A DNA stretch of 64,000 nt. It comes from Tomitella cavernea (lineage in GTDB: Bacteria; Actinomycetota; Actinomycetes; Mycobacteriales; Mycobacteriaceae). The first letter of the stretch is position 1. Each line of letters starts with the position of its first letter. This document shows, one piece after another, positions 39,052-47,459 of this stretch. The notes under the pieces are model-generated. The model saw only the letters and a list, made by a program, of their open reading frames with translations. It was not told where the DNA came from and ran no database searches. The stretch covers positions 1-64,000 of the forward strand of contig NZ_JAENKO010000001.1 of assembly GCF_016599145.1 (NCBI RefSeq), in the 5' to 3' direction. A program made the translations under genes and the position numbers.

Positions 39052-39693
39052 ATGACGAGCACCGCACCGCGCTTCTTCTCCGCTTCGCCAGCGGCGTTCC
39101 TCGGCCGCGATTCCTACGTCGACACGACGGACCCCGACATTCTGACGCTGGCGCGCGGCCTGCGGGCACGGGCGGGCTCCGCCGCACCCGGCACCGACAC
39201 CGCAACGGCCTATGCCCGAACGGCTTTCGAGTGGGTCCGAGACGAGGTGGCGCATTCCTACGACGCCCGCGACCCACGCGTCACGCTCACCGCCGGCGAG
39301 GTGCTCGCCGAACGCGTGGGCCTCTGCTACGCCAAGGCGCACCTGCTGGCCGCGTTGCTGCGGTGCGAGGGCATCCCCGCAGGCGTGTGTTACCAGCGGC
39401 TCGAGCACGGCGACGGACACGTCCTGCACGGCCTCGTCGCCGTGCACCTCTGCGAAGCCTGGCACCGGCAGGACCCGCGCGGGAACACCGGCGGCATCGA
39501 CGCGCGGTTCTCGCTGGGCGCCGAGCGACTGGTGTGGGCCATTGATCCGACTCGCGGCGAGGTCGATTACCCGGAGCTGTACGCGGCGCCGGCGCGGTGC
39601 GTCGTCGACACGCTCCGCGGCGCCCGCAACGTGCTGGACCTCTACGACAACGGGCTGCCGACGGAGCTCTGGCCGCCCCCGTCGCGACCCTGA
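39052..39693 (+). CDS. Transglutaminase-like (papain-fold) domain protein
   Basis: 213 residues with a transglutaminase-like core: catalytic Cys in VGLCYAKAHLLAALLRCEG (about residue 98), His in HVLHGLVAVHL and Asp in WAIDPTRGEVDYPE. No signal peptide, so it is likely cytoplasmic. Bacterial members are mostly peptidases or amide hydrolases rather than crosslinkers. It shares strand with rpf and follows after about 108 nt. ATG 39052 is used; GTG 39007 is less likely. Substrate unknown. Confidence 0.85.
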   Translation: MTSTAPRFFSASPAAFLGRDSYVDTTDPDILTLARGLRARAGSAAPGTDTATAYARTAFEWVRDEVAHSYDARDPRVTLTAGEVLAERVGLCYAKAHLLAALLRCEGIPAGVCYQRLEHGDGHVLHGLVAVHLCEAWHRQDPRGNTGGIDARFSLGAERLVWAIDPTRGEVDYPELYAAPARCVVDTLRGARNVLDLYDNGLPTELWPPPSRP

Positions 39694-39709
39694 CCGCACT
39701 CCCTTCGTC

Positions 39710-41725
39710 CTATCGGCGTCGCGCGAGCGTGGTCCTCGCGGCCTCCTCCCCCTCGCGCATCGCCTCGAGCGCGGTGCGCGGCGCTACGCAGTCGCCCGCG
39801 CGGACGGCCCCTGCGAGCGATATTCCGGGCAGCCGAGGCGCGCAATCCACCACCAGTACGCACGGCACCTCCCTACGCTCACCGGTGTGGCCGTGCTCGA
39901 GCACCGCTGCCCCGTCGCGTTGCCCGCGCAGCACCGAGAGCACGTGCCTCGTCACCCCGGCGCGAGCCAGGCGCACATTGGCGCCGACGAGGTCGCCCGC
40001 GCGTGCCAGCTCGGCGCCCGCGACCGGGTCGGGCGTCACCAGGTGCACCGTGCGGCCGGCCGCGGCCAGCCATTCGGCGAAGGCGACGCCCACCGGGCCG
40101 CCTATCGGATCGTTGACCAGCACAGGACCGTCGGGTAGTGGTAGAACCCCGCCCACGGTATCGAGCACCGCAGCGGCCTCGGCCCAGGCCTCGCACGGCA
40201 CGCCCGCCGGCCGTGGCAGGCCGCCGGTCGCCTGAATCACCGGCGTGCCGCATCGCAGCGCCTCCGCCGCGCGCCGCTCGCCGTCGTCCACACCGCACTC
40301 GAGCCGCACACCGAGTCGCGCGCACTCGCCCTCCAGCCAGCCGCGGAGGCCGGCGAGCGCCGGGCGTGCGACCGCGGCCGCCTGCAGTACCCCGCCGGGG
40401 GCCGCTGCACGCTCGAGCACCGTCACCCGCGCACCACCGACCGCCAAGACGCGCGCGGCGGCCAGGCCGGCGACCCCTGCGCCGAGCACCAGCACTCCGA
40501 GAGGATCCGCCGCGGTTGCCTCTGCGCAATCGGCCACAGCCTCCCCGCACTCCTCCGCCACCGGAATCGACTCCCCCGGCGGACCCGGCCGCACGGCGCA
40601 GTCGACGAGCGGATTGCGTGGGTCGTCCACCATGCACCCCTGGTTGCACAGAAGGCACGGGCGCGGAGCAACACCCGCCTGCGCGCAGGCCACCAGGTGC
40701 GGGTCCGCGATGAGGGCGCGGGTCATCTCGACGAGGTCCGCCGTGCCGTCCTCCAAGAACCCTTCCGCTGCAACCGGCTCCGTCACGGATCCCTGCAGTG
40801 CTACGGCGGCACGGCCGTCGGCGGCCGCACGCATCGCCCGGCACAGCTCCGCGTTGAAGCCGGGCGCCGTGTCGAACTGCGCGTGCGCCTGCGCCCACGG
40901 CGGCAACGCCACCGGCCGGTACGCGTCGACGGTGTAGAGGCCGCCGCGCACGACGGTGATCAGGTCCGCAACGTCCGCTGCCCGGCGCACCGCCGCCGTC
41001 GCCTCGTCGGGTCCGATTCCGCCCCAGGACACTGCCTCGTCACAGGTGAGCCGCAGCGCGACCACTGCGTCACCCACGGACTCCCGCACCGCGACGAGAA
41101 CCTCGAGCAGCAGCGCCGCACGGTCCTCCCCGTAGGCGTCGGCCCGGCGGTTCGTGAGGTTGGAAAGGAACTGCCGCAACAGGGATGTCGGGCCGGCGTC
41201 GATCTCCACGCCGTCGCACCCGGCACCGGCAGCCCGCCGCGCGGCATCCGCGAATCCGGCGACGACGGCCGCGATCTCGCCGCGCTCCATGACCGCGGGC
41301 ATTTCTCGGGTGGCCGGATCCGCCACGGCCGACGGGCCCCACAGCGCCCCTCTGTCGCCGAATGCGCTCTTGCCCTGCATCCCGCGGTGACCGAGCCCGG
41401 CGAGCACGAAGGTGCCGTGCGGGCGGCAGGCCTCGGCGATCCGCGCCCAGCCGTCGGCGCATTCCGCGGCGAGCGGTGCACGTTCGTACGGCCAGTCCGA
41501 CGGGTGCACCGACGCCGTCTCCGTCACTACGATGCCCGCGCCGCCCGCCGCGCGCTCCGCGTAGTAGGCGGTGTGTGCGGACGACAGTGCGCGGCCGGCG
41601 CCCAGGTTGGTGACGTGCGGGCCGAACAGCACCGCGGACGCCGGACGCCGGCCCGCCACGCGCGCCCGCCGCGCAAGCGGAAGCCGCGCGGCCGGTGCAG
41701 GCCGCGCGGGTTCGCCGTCGTGCAA
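39710..41725 (-). CDS. Mycofactocin-system FadH/OYE-family oxidoreductase (type 1)
   Basis: About 672 residues. It has an OYE barrel (FGPHVTNLG, HSAHTAYYAERAAGG-like opening, GHRGMQGK), a 4Fe-4S motif CLLCNQGCMVDDPRNP with a later Cys, and a dinucleotide domain (VLGAGVAGLAAARVLAVGG). The start is unusual: after the mftD stop no ATG or GTG appears in frame until inside the barrel, so TTG 41725 or CTG 41740 (the latter 8 nt after GGAG) must be used. It is partner to the OYE2 gene further along the cluster. Function within mycofactocin metabolism is unproven. Confidence 0.85.
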   Translation of the reverse strand: MHDGEPARPAPAARLPLARRARVAGRRPASAVLFGPHVTNLGAGRALSSAHTAYYAERAAGGAGIVVTETASVHPSDWPYERAPLAAECADGWARIAEACRPHGTFVLAGLGHRGMQGKSAFGDRGALWGPSAVADPATREMPAVMERGEIAAVVAGFADAARRAAGAGCDGVEIDAGPTSLLRQFLSNLTNRRADAYGEDRAALLLEVLVAVRESVGDAVVALRLTCDEAVSWGGIGPDEATAAVRRAADVADLITVVRGGLYTVDAYRPVALPPWAQAHAQFDTAPGFNAELCRAMRAAADGRAAVALQGSVTEPVAAEGFLEDGTADLVEMTRALIADPHLVACAQAGVAPRPCLLCNQGCMVDDPRNPLVDCAVRPGPPGESIPVAEECGEAVADCAEATAADPLGVLVLGAGVAGLAAARVLAVGGARVTVLERAAAPGGVLQAAAVARPALAGLRGWLEGECARLGVRLECGVDDGERRAAEALRCGTPVIQATGGLPRPAGVPCEAWAEAAAVLDTVGGVLPLPDGPVLVNDPIGGPVGVAFAEWLAAAGRTVHLVTPDPVAGAELARAGDLVGANVRLARAGVTRHVLSVLRGQRDGAAVLEHGHTGERREVPCVLVVDCAPRLPGISLAGAVRAGDCVAPRTALEAMREGEEAARTTLARRR

Positions 41726-41754
41726 CGCTGCGCTGCTCAGGCGCCCGTCTCCGT

Positions 41755-42927
41755 TCAGGCGCCCAGCTTCCGCACGAAGTCCTCGGCCATGATGAGGTCC
41801 TCGGGGCTGAGGTCGTGCACCGACTTGTGGCCGAGCCCCAGCACCGCCGAGTCGATGCCGCCGCGCATGATGTCCAGCACGTTCTCCACGCCGGCCTGCC
41901 CGTTGGCTGCGAGGCCCCACAGGTAGGCGCGGCCGATCATCACGGCCTTGGCGCCCAGCGCGAGGGCCTTGACGACGTCGCCGCCGCGGCGCACGCCGCC
42001 GTCCATGACGACCTCGATCTGGTCGCCGACGGCCTCCGCGATGGGTCCGAGCGCGCGGACCGGCGCCGGGGTGCCGTCGAGGTTGTTGCCACCGTGGTTG
42101 GACACGGAGATCGCGGTGACGCCCGCGTCGACGGCGCGCTTGGCGTCGTCGACCCGCATGACGCCCTTGAGCATGAAGTTCTCACCCCACTGCTCACGCA
42201 GCCAGGCGACGTCCTCCCACGTGGGCAGCGGGGTGCCCATCCATTCGCCGTAGGCGCCGAAGAACGTCGGCGCCGGCTGCCCCGGCTTCTTGAGGTTCGG
42301 CGTCGTGAGGTCCGGGATGGCGCCGGACTTGGCGTACTGCAGAAGCCACTTGGGGTGCAGAGCGCCCTGCAGGGCGTTCTTGCGCATGGCGGTGAAGTCC
42401 ATCTTCTCGGGGATCTCCGGGCTGCCCCAGTCGCGGCCCATGGAGAACGACCAGTCGAGCGTCATGATCAGGCCCTTGGCCCCGGCGGCGCGGGCGCGTT
42501 CCATGCGCTCGACGAGCGTGTCCCTGTCACCCACCCAGTACATCTGGAAGAACGTCTGCGGGTTGGCCTCCGCGACCTCTTCGATGGACTTGCTGGCGAA
42601 AGAACTCAGCCCCATCGCCACTCCCCTGTTGGCGGCTCCGCGGGCGACGGCCACCTCTCCGTCGGGGTGCACGGCCTGCACACCGGTGGGCGAGATCATC
42701 ACCGGCATCGACAAAGGCTGGCCCATCACCTCGGTGGCAAGCTCGCGTTCGTCCTTGAGCCCGGCCACGTGCGGCGCGAAACCGAGTTCGCTGAAGGCGT
42801 TCATGTTGTCGCTGGTGGTCAGGCCCTTCTCGGAGCCGGCGACCAGCGCCATGTAGACGGGCCGCGGAAGTCGTTTCTTCGCGCGGCGCTGCGCCTCGGC
42901 GACGGTCTCGAACCAGGGGTTTACCAT
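41755..42927 (-). CDS. mftD: Pre-mycofactocin synthase MftD (FMN-dependent, lactate-dehydrogenase-like)
   Basis: 390-residue alpha-hydroxy-acid-oxidase fold enzyme. It oxidatively deaminates the MftE product AHDP to premycofactocin, the redox-active core. FMN-barrel marks include MPVMISPTGVQAVHPDGE, FQMYWVGDRD, and the C-terminal SNHGGNNLDGTPAPV with the catalytic His. mftC ends 47 nt upstream, and the next OYE gene begins within about 30 nt. Distinguished from true lactate dehydrogenase by the cluster. Confidence 0.95.
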   Translation of the reverse strand: MVNPWFETVAEAQRRAKKRLPRPVYMALVAGSEKGLTTSDNMNAFSELGFAPHVAGLKDERELATEVMGQPLSMPVMISPTGVQAVHPDGEVAVARGAANRGVAMGLSSFASKSIEEVAEANPQTFFQMYWVGDRDTLVERMERARAAGAKGLIMTLDWSFSMGRDWGSPEIPEKMDFTAMRKNALQGALHPKWLLQYAKSGAIPDLTTPNLKKPGQPAPTFFGAYGEWMGTPLPTWEDVAWLREQWGENFMLKGVMRVDDAKRAVDAGVTAISVSNHGGNNLDGTPAPVRALGPIAEAVGDQIEVVMDGGVRRGGDVVKALALGAKAVMIGRAYLWGLAANGQAGVENVLDIMRGGIDSAVLGLGHKSVHDLSPEDLIMAEDFVRKLGA

Positions 42928-42974
42928 GTGCTGCTACTTCTTTCCGGTGATCTGGGGAGGTGGCGGGTGCCGAT

Positions 42975-44237
42975 TCAGCGCATCTGCTCGGGCAGGTCGG
43001 CGAGCGGGTTTTCGTCGCATGCGCGCGACGGCGGCCGCGTGATGAGGTTGAGCGGGATGGGCGTGCCGGGCCCGCTTCCGCGTTTGCGGCCGCGGTGCGA
43101 CTGGTCGACGCTGGGCTTCGGCAGCGCCATGTCGATGCCCCGGTCCGCCAGCAGCGCCTCACCGTAGCCCTTGACGCATTCGGGGTCGGGGCCGTCGAGC
43201 GGCAGCCCGGTGAAGAACTTGGCCGCCATGCATCCGCCGCGGCACGAGTCGTAGAAGTTGCAGCTGGCGCACGCCCCGGCGGACTGCGGATCGCGCAGCT
43301 CGCGGAACAACTCCGCGGACTTCCACACCGACTCGAAGCCGCCGTCGCGCAGCACGTTGCCCGCCAGGAACTCATCGTGGATGGCGAACGGGCAGGCGTA
43401 GACGTCGCCGACCGGGTCGATCAGGCACACCACGCGACCGGCCCCGCACAGGTTGAGCCCGGGCAGTCCGCCGCCGTTGCCCCCCGCACCGGTGCCGTCG
43501 CCGTAGGCGGAAAGGTGGAAGAACGAGTCACCCGTGAGGACCCCTTCGCCGTGGGCGACGAGCCAGTCGTAGAGCTCGCGCTGCTGCTCGGGCAGGGGGT
43601 GCAACTCGTCCCACACGTCCACGGCGCGGCCCGACGGGCGCAGCCGGGTGATGCGCAGGGTGGCGCCGAAGCGGTCCGCGAGCGCCTTGAACTCGTCGAG
43701 CTGGGAGATGTTGTGGCGGGTGACGACAACCGAGATCTTGGCGTCCTGGAATCCGGCGTCGGCCAGGTTCTGCAGAGCCGTGGTGGCCATGGCGAACGAG
43801 CCTTTGCCGCGCACCGCGTCGTTGACCTCGGCGGTGGCGCCGTCGAGCGAGATCTGCACGTCGACGTAGTCGGAAGCCGCGAGCCGCTCGGCGATGGCGC
43901 GGTCGATCTTCAGACCGTTGGTGGAGAACTTCACGCCCACCTGGTGGTCGGTGGCGTAGTCGACGAGCTCCCAGAAGTCGGGCCGCACGGTGGGCTCACC
44001 GCCGCCGATGTTGACGTAGAACACCTGCATGCGCTGCAGCTCGTCGATGATGGCCTTGCACTGCTCGGTGCTGAGCTCGTCGGGATTACGCCTGCCCGAC
44101 GACGACAGGCAGTGCACGCACGAAAGATTGCACGCGTAGGTGAGCTCCCAGGTCAGGCAGATGGGGGCGTCGAGGCCGGACTCGAACTGGTCGACGAGGC
44201 GGCCGACGGGAGCCGGCTGCGAAAGGGTGGCGGTCAT
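42975..44237 (-). CDS. mftC: Mycofactocin radical SAM maturase MftC
   Basis: 420-residue radical S-adenosylmethionine enzyme. The cluster-binding CxxxCxxC is CNLSCVHC near residue 36; a C-terminal SPASM-type domain carries auxiliary Fe-S cysteines (GACASCNFYDSCRGGCM). It decarboxylates the C-terminal Tyr of MftA and crosslinks it to the neighbouring Val. The ATG follows GGAG by 5 nt. It lies directly after mftB, whose protein delivers the peptide. Confidence 0.97.
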   Translation of the reverse strand: MTATLSQPAPVGRLVDQFESGLDAPICLTWELTYACNLSCVHCLSSSGRRNPDELSTEQCKAIIDELQRMQVFYVNIGGGEPTVRPDFWELVDYATDHQVGVKFSTNGLKIDRAIAERLAASDYVDVQISLDGATAEVNDAVRGKGSFAMATTALQNLADAGFQDAKISVVVTRHNISQLDEFKALADRFGATLRITRLRPSGRAVDVWDELHPLPEQQRELYDWLVAHGEGVLTGDSFFHLSAYGDGTGAGGNGGGLPGLNLCGAGRVVCLIDPVGDVYACPFAIHDEFLAGNVLRDGGFESVWKSAELFRELRDPQSAGACASCNFYDSCRGGCMAAKFFTGLPLDGPDPECVKGYGEALLADRGIDMALPKPSVDQSHRGRKRGSGPGTPIPLNLITRPPSRACDENPLADLPEQMR

Positions 44238-44267
44238 GGGTACTCCATTACTGCTCGGGGATACTGC

Positions 44268-44564
44268 TCAGGCGGCCGACTGGCCGGCACGCACGAGCAT
44301 GTCCGACGACGCGAGCGTCGTCAGCGCGTGCACGTACAGGTGCCGCGACTGCTCATCGACACCGGCCGCGTCGATGGCGTCGGCGATGGTCGAGTGCTCG
44401 GGCAACGACTGCACGATCCCCACGACGGTCCGGTTCTTCAGGAACGACAGCTTCCTGGTACCGAAGTGATAGAGCAACGCCCCGAATGTCTCGGGCCGCA
44501 GCGCCACCTGGGGGTGCAGCCGCCACCCGGGCTCGGTCTCGAACCCGGGGGCGGCGGCAGTCAT
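44268..44564 (-). CDS. mftB: Mycofactocin precursor-binding chaperone MftB (RRE)
   Basis: 98-residue PqqD-like RiPP recognition element that binds the MftA leader and presents it to MftC. Typical segments are WRLHPQVALRPETFGALLYHF and KLSFLKNRTVVGIVQSL. The ATG shares its A with the mftA stop codon (TGATG), so it is coupled to mftA translation. The much longer open frame upstream is not coding. Confidence 0.95.
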   Translation of the reverse strand: MTAAAPGFETEPGWRLHPQVALRPETFGALLYHFGTRKLSFLKNRTVVGIVQSLPEHSTIADAIDAAGVDEQSRHLYVHALTTLASSDMLVRAGQSAA

Positions 44565-44668
44565 CAGTAGACCCCGCACATGCCGTCGATCGAGACCTCC
44601 TCGATCAGCGACTCCTCGGCCACCACGGTGTCCACGGCATCGGCCTGGACTGCATTGCGGTCGGACAT
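44564..44668 (-). CDS. mftA: Mycofactocin precursor peptide MftA
   Basis: 34-residue ribosomal precursor, too short for most gene finders. It begins MSDRNAVQADAVDTVV, continues through EESLIEEVSIDGM and ends in the family hallmark IDGMCGVY, whose final Val-Tyr becomes the cofactor. AAGGAGGT lies 6 nt before the ATG, one of the best ribosome sites in the window, fitting a peptide needed in excess over its enzymes. The stop overlaps the mftB start. Divergent from mftR. Confidence 0.97.
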   Translation of the reverse strand: MSDRNAVQADAVDTVVAEESLIEEVSIDGMCGVY

Positions 44669-44707
44669 GCGAACCTCCTTCGACGATGGCCACGGCCAGG
44701 TGGCGAC

Positions 44708-44731
44708 TGTGACCTGATTCATCACTGTAAT
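44708..44731. promoter_or_regulatory. mftA/mftR divergent control region motif
   Basis: TGTGACCTGATT followed by CATCACTGTAAT. Both parts recur before the GAF regulator gene at 33421-33443 in another arrangement. A CATAAT box (44743-44748) with GGGAGGAG at 44758-44765 serves mftR. MftR is known to repress mycofactocin genes and respond to acyl-CoA, so an MftR site is plausible but unproven. Confidence 0.45.
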
Positions 44732-44770
44732 GGCATCGGGTGCATAATTGCATCAGCGGGAGGAGATCCG

Positions 44771-45529
44771 ATGCCGCATGTCACAAAACCCGCCGGTCGG
44801 GCAGGTCGGCGCCCCTCCACGAGCGCCGACCGGATCGGCGCGGTCGGTATCAAGCTGTTCACCGAGCAGGGCTTCGAGGCGACGAGCGTCGACGAGATCG
44901 CCGAGACGGCCGGCATCGCACGCCGCACCTTCTTCCGCTATTTCCCCTCCAAGAACGCTGTGCCCTGGGGCGACTTCGAAGGCCACTTGGCGCGCATGCG
45001 GGAGGGGCTGGCCGCGCTCCCCGACGGGATCCCGCTCGCGGAGGGGCTGCGCCGCGTGCTCATCCGCTTCAACACGTTCCCCTCCGAGGAGGCCGTCACC
45101 CACCGGCGCAGGATGGCGCTGATCCTGGGCGAGCAGCCGCTGCAGGCGTACTCGATGCTCATGTACACCGACTGGCGCCAGGCGATCGCCGAGTACGTGG
45201 CACGGCGCACCGGCATGCGCCCCGACGAGCACATCCCCCAGTCAGTCGCGTGGACGATGCTCGGAGTGGCCCTTTCCGCCTACGAGAAGTGGCTCGACAA
45301 CGCGGACGACGCCGGCGAGGGGGCGCAGCCGACGGGGGCGCGGCCGGAAGCACGCGTCCCCGACGTCTCCGGATCGGCCGCCCGGCTGCACGCCCTGCTC
45401 GACGAGGGGATGCGCGTGCTCGATACCGGCGTGGGATCACTGCCGACGGCGCCGGGCCGCACCGACCGACCAGGAGCCGCCGCCGATGCGGGGCTGCGAC
45501 CCGCCGGCAGCGCGTACACGACGCGATGA
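44771..45529 (+). CDS. mftR: Mycofactocin TetR-family regulator MftR
   Basis: 252 residues: an N-terminal TetR helix-turn-helix (FEATSVDEIAETAGIARRTFFRYF, residues about 35-60) and an all-helical ligand domain, then an extended Pro/Ala/Gly-rich tail of about 60 residues beyond normal MftR length. The ATG follows GGGAGGAG. Divergent transcription from mftA, 102 nt apart, is the standard arrangement. In mycobacteria MftR binds long-chain acyl-CoA and de-represses mft genes; the same is inferred here. Confidence 0.92.
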   Translation: MPHVTKPAGRAGRRPSTSADRIGAVGIKLFTEQGFEATSVDEIAETAGIARRTFFRYFPSKNAVPWGDFEGHLARMREGLAALPDGIPLAEGLRRVLIRFNTFPSEEAVTHRRRMALILGEQPLQAYSMLMYTDWRQAIAEYVARRTGMRPDEHIPQSVAWTMLGVALSAYEKWLDNADDAGEGAQPTGARPEARVPDVSGSAARLHALLDEGMRVLDTGVGSLPTAPGRTDRPGAAADAGLRPAGSAYTTR

Positions 45530-45550
45530 CGCCCCCGCCCGGCCCGTCCG

Positions 45551-46114
45551 TCAGCGCGTCACGTGTGCGTGGAGATCCCGCAACAGCGCCACCTCGGCGA
45601 GGTGGTGGATGAGCTCGCGGTGGATGTGCAGGACGAGCGTCGACATCGGATAGTCCGCCCACGGGCCTTCCGCAGGCCCGCTCGGCGCGGCCAGCCCGTC
45701 CTCGCCGAGCCCCTCGACGCCCGTGAGCCAGGCGGCGTATTCGGCGTCCAGTTGCGCCAGCGCTTCCCGCGCGGTGCCGGCGTAGTCGAATGTCGTGTAG
45801 TCGACCTGCTCGCGGCCGAAGTGGCCGGCGTTGCGCATCGCGAGGACGCCGACGATGACGTGCCCCAGCCGCCAGGCGATCGTCGTCACCGGCGCCGGCG
45901 ACGGCGCGGTGAAATCGAAATCGATGGTGAAGTCTCCGGAGCCCCCTTCGATGGGGGCGGTGCCCTCTCCCCGCGGATGCACCGTCCACGCTCCCGGGAC
46001 CGGCTGCCAGAAGTACTCGGCGTCGGTCAGTCCGGCGAGTCGCGGCCGTATCTGGTTGTCCCAGTGCCGGGAGATCTGAAAACGGAGTTGCGAGTTCCAA
46101 TCGGCTGCGTTCAT
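45551..46114 (-). CDS. DinB-fold (mycothiol-dependent-enzyme-like) protein
   Basis: 187-residue four-helix DinB-superfamily protein. Metal-type histidines appear in IAWRLGHVIVGVL and HIHRELIHHLAEVALLRDL; WQPVPGAWTVHPRG is the usual DinB opening. Family members are often mycothiol-dependent transferases or isomerases. ATG 46114 is chosen; an ATG six codons earlier is possible. It is divergent from the histidine kinase gene and within reach of the 21-bp repeats. Confidence 0.82.
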   Translation of the reverse strand: MNAADWNSQLRFQISRHWDNQIRPRLAGLTDAEYFWQPVPGAWTVHPRGEGTAPIEGGSGDFTIDFDFTAPSPAPVTTIAWRLGHVIVGVLAMRNAGHFGREQVDYTTFDYAGTAREALAQLDAEYAAWLTGVEGLGEDGLAAPSGPAEGPWADYPMSTLVLHIHRELIHHLAEVALLRDLHAHVTR

Positions 46115-46157
46115 GACTCCACCGTGACGCATGAACAGGACAACTCCGGTCCTCTTT

Positions 46158-46196
46158 GTCCATGATCGACGGATGTTGGTCCATGATCGACGGATG
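46158..46196. repeat. Two 18-bp direct repeats with 21-bp period upstream of the histidine kinase
   Basis: GTCCATGATCGACGGATG occurs at 46158-46175 and again at 46179-46196, exactly two helical turns apart, in the gap between dinB-like and kinase genes. The core TCCATGAwCGAC returns five times at the same 21-bp spacing before or within the DUF2339 gene. Probable binding sites of the adjacent response regulator; inferred. Confidence 0.6.
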
Positions 46197-47459
46197 AGGA
46201 GAACCGGCCGCCCCCATACGCCGGGCATCCGGCCGCCCCGAGATCGCACATCGGCCGCCGCCATACTGGCGTCGCTGCGCCGCGGCCTCGCCGACGATGA
46301 TCCGGCGGGGCCGCTGTGGCGCGCGGCTCAGGCTTTCCGCGGCGTCGGGTTCCTCTACGCGCTCGGCTTCCTCGTAGCGGTGGACGCGGATCTGTTGCAC
46401 CCGGAGGCCACCTGGGCCTTGTTCGGCGTACTCACCGCCGCGAACCTCGTGTGGGCCGTCGGCTACCTGCGCGGTTTCGCGCGCCGCGGAGGGTGGGTCG
46501 CCGGCGAACTGGTCGTCTCTGCCGCGATGATGCTGTCCACCTCGCTGGTCGCCGACGCGGAGTGGATCGCGCACAACCAGACTTGGCCGACAACTCTGTG
46601 GATGGCGAGCGCCGTGCTGTCGGCCGCCCTGCTCGGCGGTGCTCGCTGGGGCCTGGCGGGCGCGGTGACCATCGGCGCGGCGAACTACTTCGTCAAAGGC
46701 GAGATCATCCTCAACTTCGGGCGCAACGCGACGATGATCCTGCTCGTCGCGGCCTCGGTGGCCGTGGGACTGGCCGCCTCACGCGCCCGCGTGACGCACG
46801 ACAGGCTGGCCACTGCGATAGGGCTGGCCGCCCGGTCCGCCGAACGCGAACACCTCGCCCGCGAGGTGCACGACGGGGTGTTGCAGGTTCTCGCGTTGAT
46901 CGCCCGGCGCGGGCGCGAGATCGGCGGCCCCACCGAGGAGTTGGCTCTGCTCGCCGCCGGGCAGGAGCGCAGCCTGCGGCGGCTCATCGCCGCGGCACCG
47001 CCGAACCCCGTTCCGGTCGCCGGGCCCGCCGATCGTGATCTCGGCGCGGCGCTGCGGGCGCTGGCCGAGGACCGCGTCCACGTGAGCACCCCCGCCGACC
47101 CCGTCCCAATGCGCAGCGCGACGGCCGACGAGGTGCTCGCCGCCGTCGCCAACGTCCTCGACAACGTGGCACGGCACGCGGGCCCCGGCGCCCGCGCCTA
47201 CATTCTGCTCGAGGATGTGGGCGACGAGGTGGTCGTCAGCATCCGCGACGACGGCGCCGGCATCGCACCCGGCCGCCTGCGGGAGGCAGCGTGCGCGGAG
47301 GGCCGGATGGGCGTGTACCGCTCCATCGTCGGGCGGATCGAGGACCTGGGCGGGATCGCCCGCCTGGAATCGGAGCCGGGGACCGGGACAGAATGGGAGC
47401 TGACCATCCCCGCTCGTGTGGAAGGGGCGGGGACCGGACGAAAGGCGGGCCCCCGGTGA
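46194..47459 (+). CDS. Sensor histidine kinase (MacS-like, NarL/DesK type)
   Basis: About 421 residues: a short cytoplasmic start, four to five membrane helices (about 45-210), the phospho-acceptor His in HLAREVHDGVLQVLALIARRG without a classical HisKA dimer, and a C-terminal ATPase with N-box NVLDNVARHA and DDGAGI. Two earlier in-frame ATGs (46131, 46173) lie across the repeats; none has a clear ribosome site, so the start is uncertain. The stop overlaps the response-regulator GTG as GTGA. The signal is unknown; the short extracellular loops suggest membrane sensing. Confidence 0.9.
   Translation: MRRTGRPHTPGIRPPRDRTSAAAILASLRRGLADDDPAGPLWRAAQAFRGVGFLYALGFLVAVDADLLHPEATWALFGVLTAANLVWAVGYLRGFARRGGWVAGELVVSAAMMLSTSLVADAEWIAHNQTWPTTLWMASAVLSAALLGGARWGLAGAVTIGAANYFVKGEIILNFGRNATMILLVAASVAVGLAASRARVTHDRLATAIGLAARSAEREHLAREVHDGVLQVLALIARRGREIGGPTEELALLAAGQERSLRRLIAAAPPNPVPVAGPADRDLGAALRALAEDRVHVSTPADPVPMRSATADEVLAAVANVLDNVARHAGPGARAYILLEDVGDEVVVSIRDDGAGIAPGRLREAACAEGRMGVYRSIVGRIEDLGGIARLESEPGTGTEWELTIPARVEGAGTGRKAGPR

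Noticed and set aside
44708-44731. CRP/FNR-type operator between mftA and mftR
   Set aside because: TGTGA is present, but the distance to the opposite half-site does not fit TGTGA-N6-TCACA.
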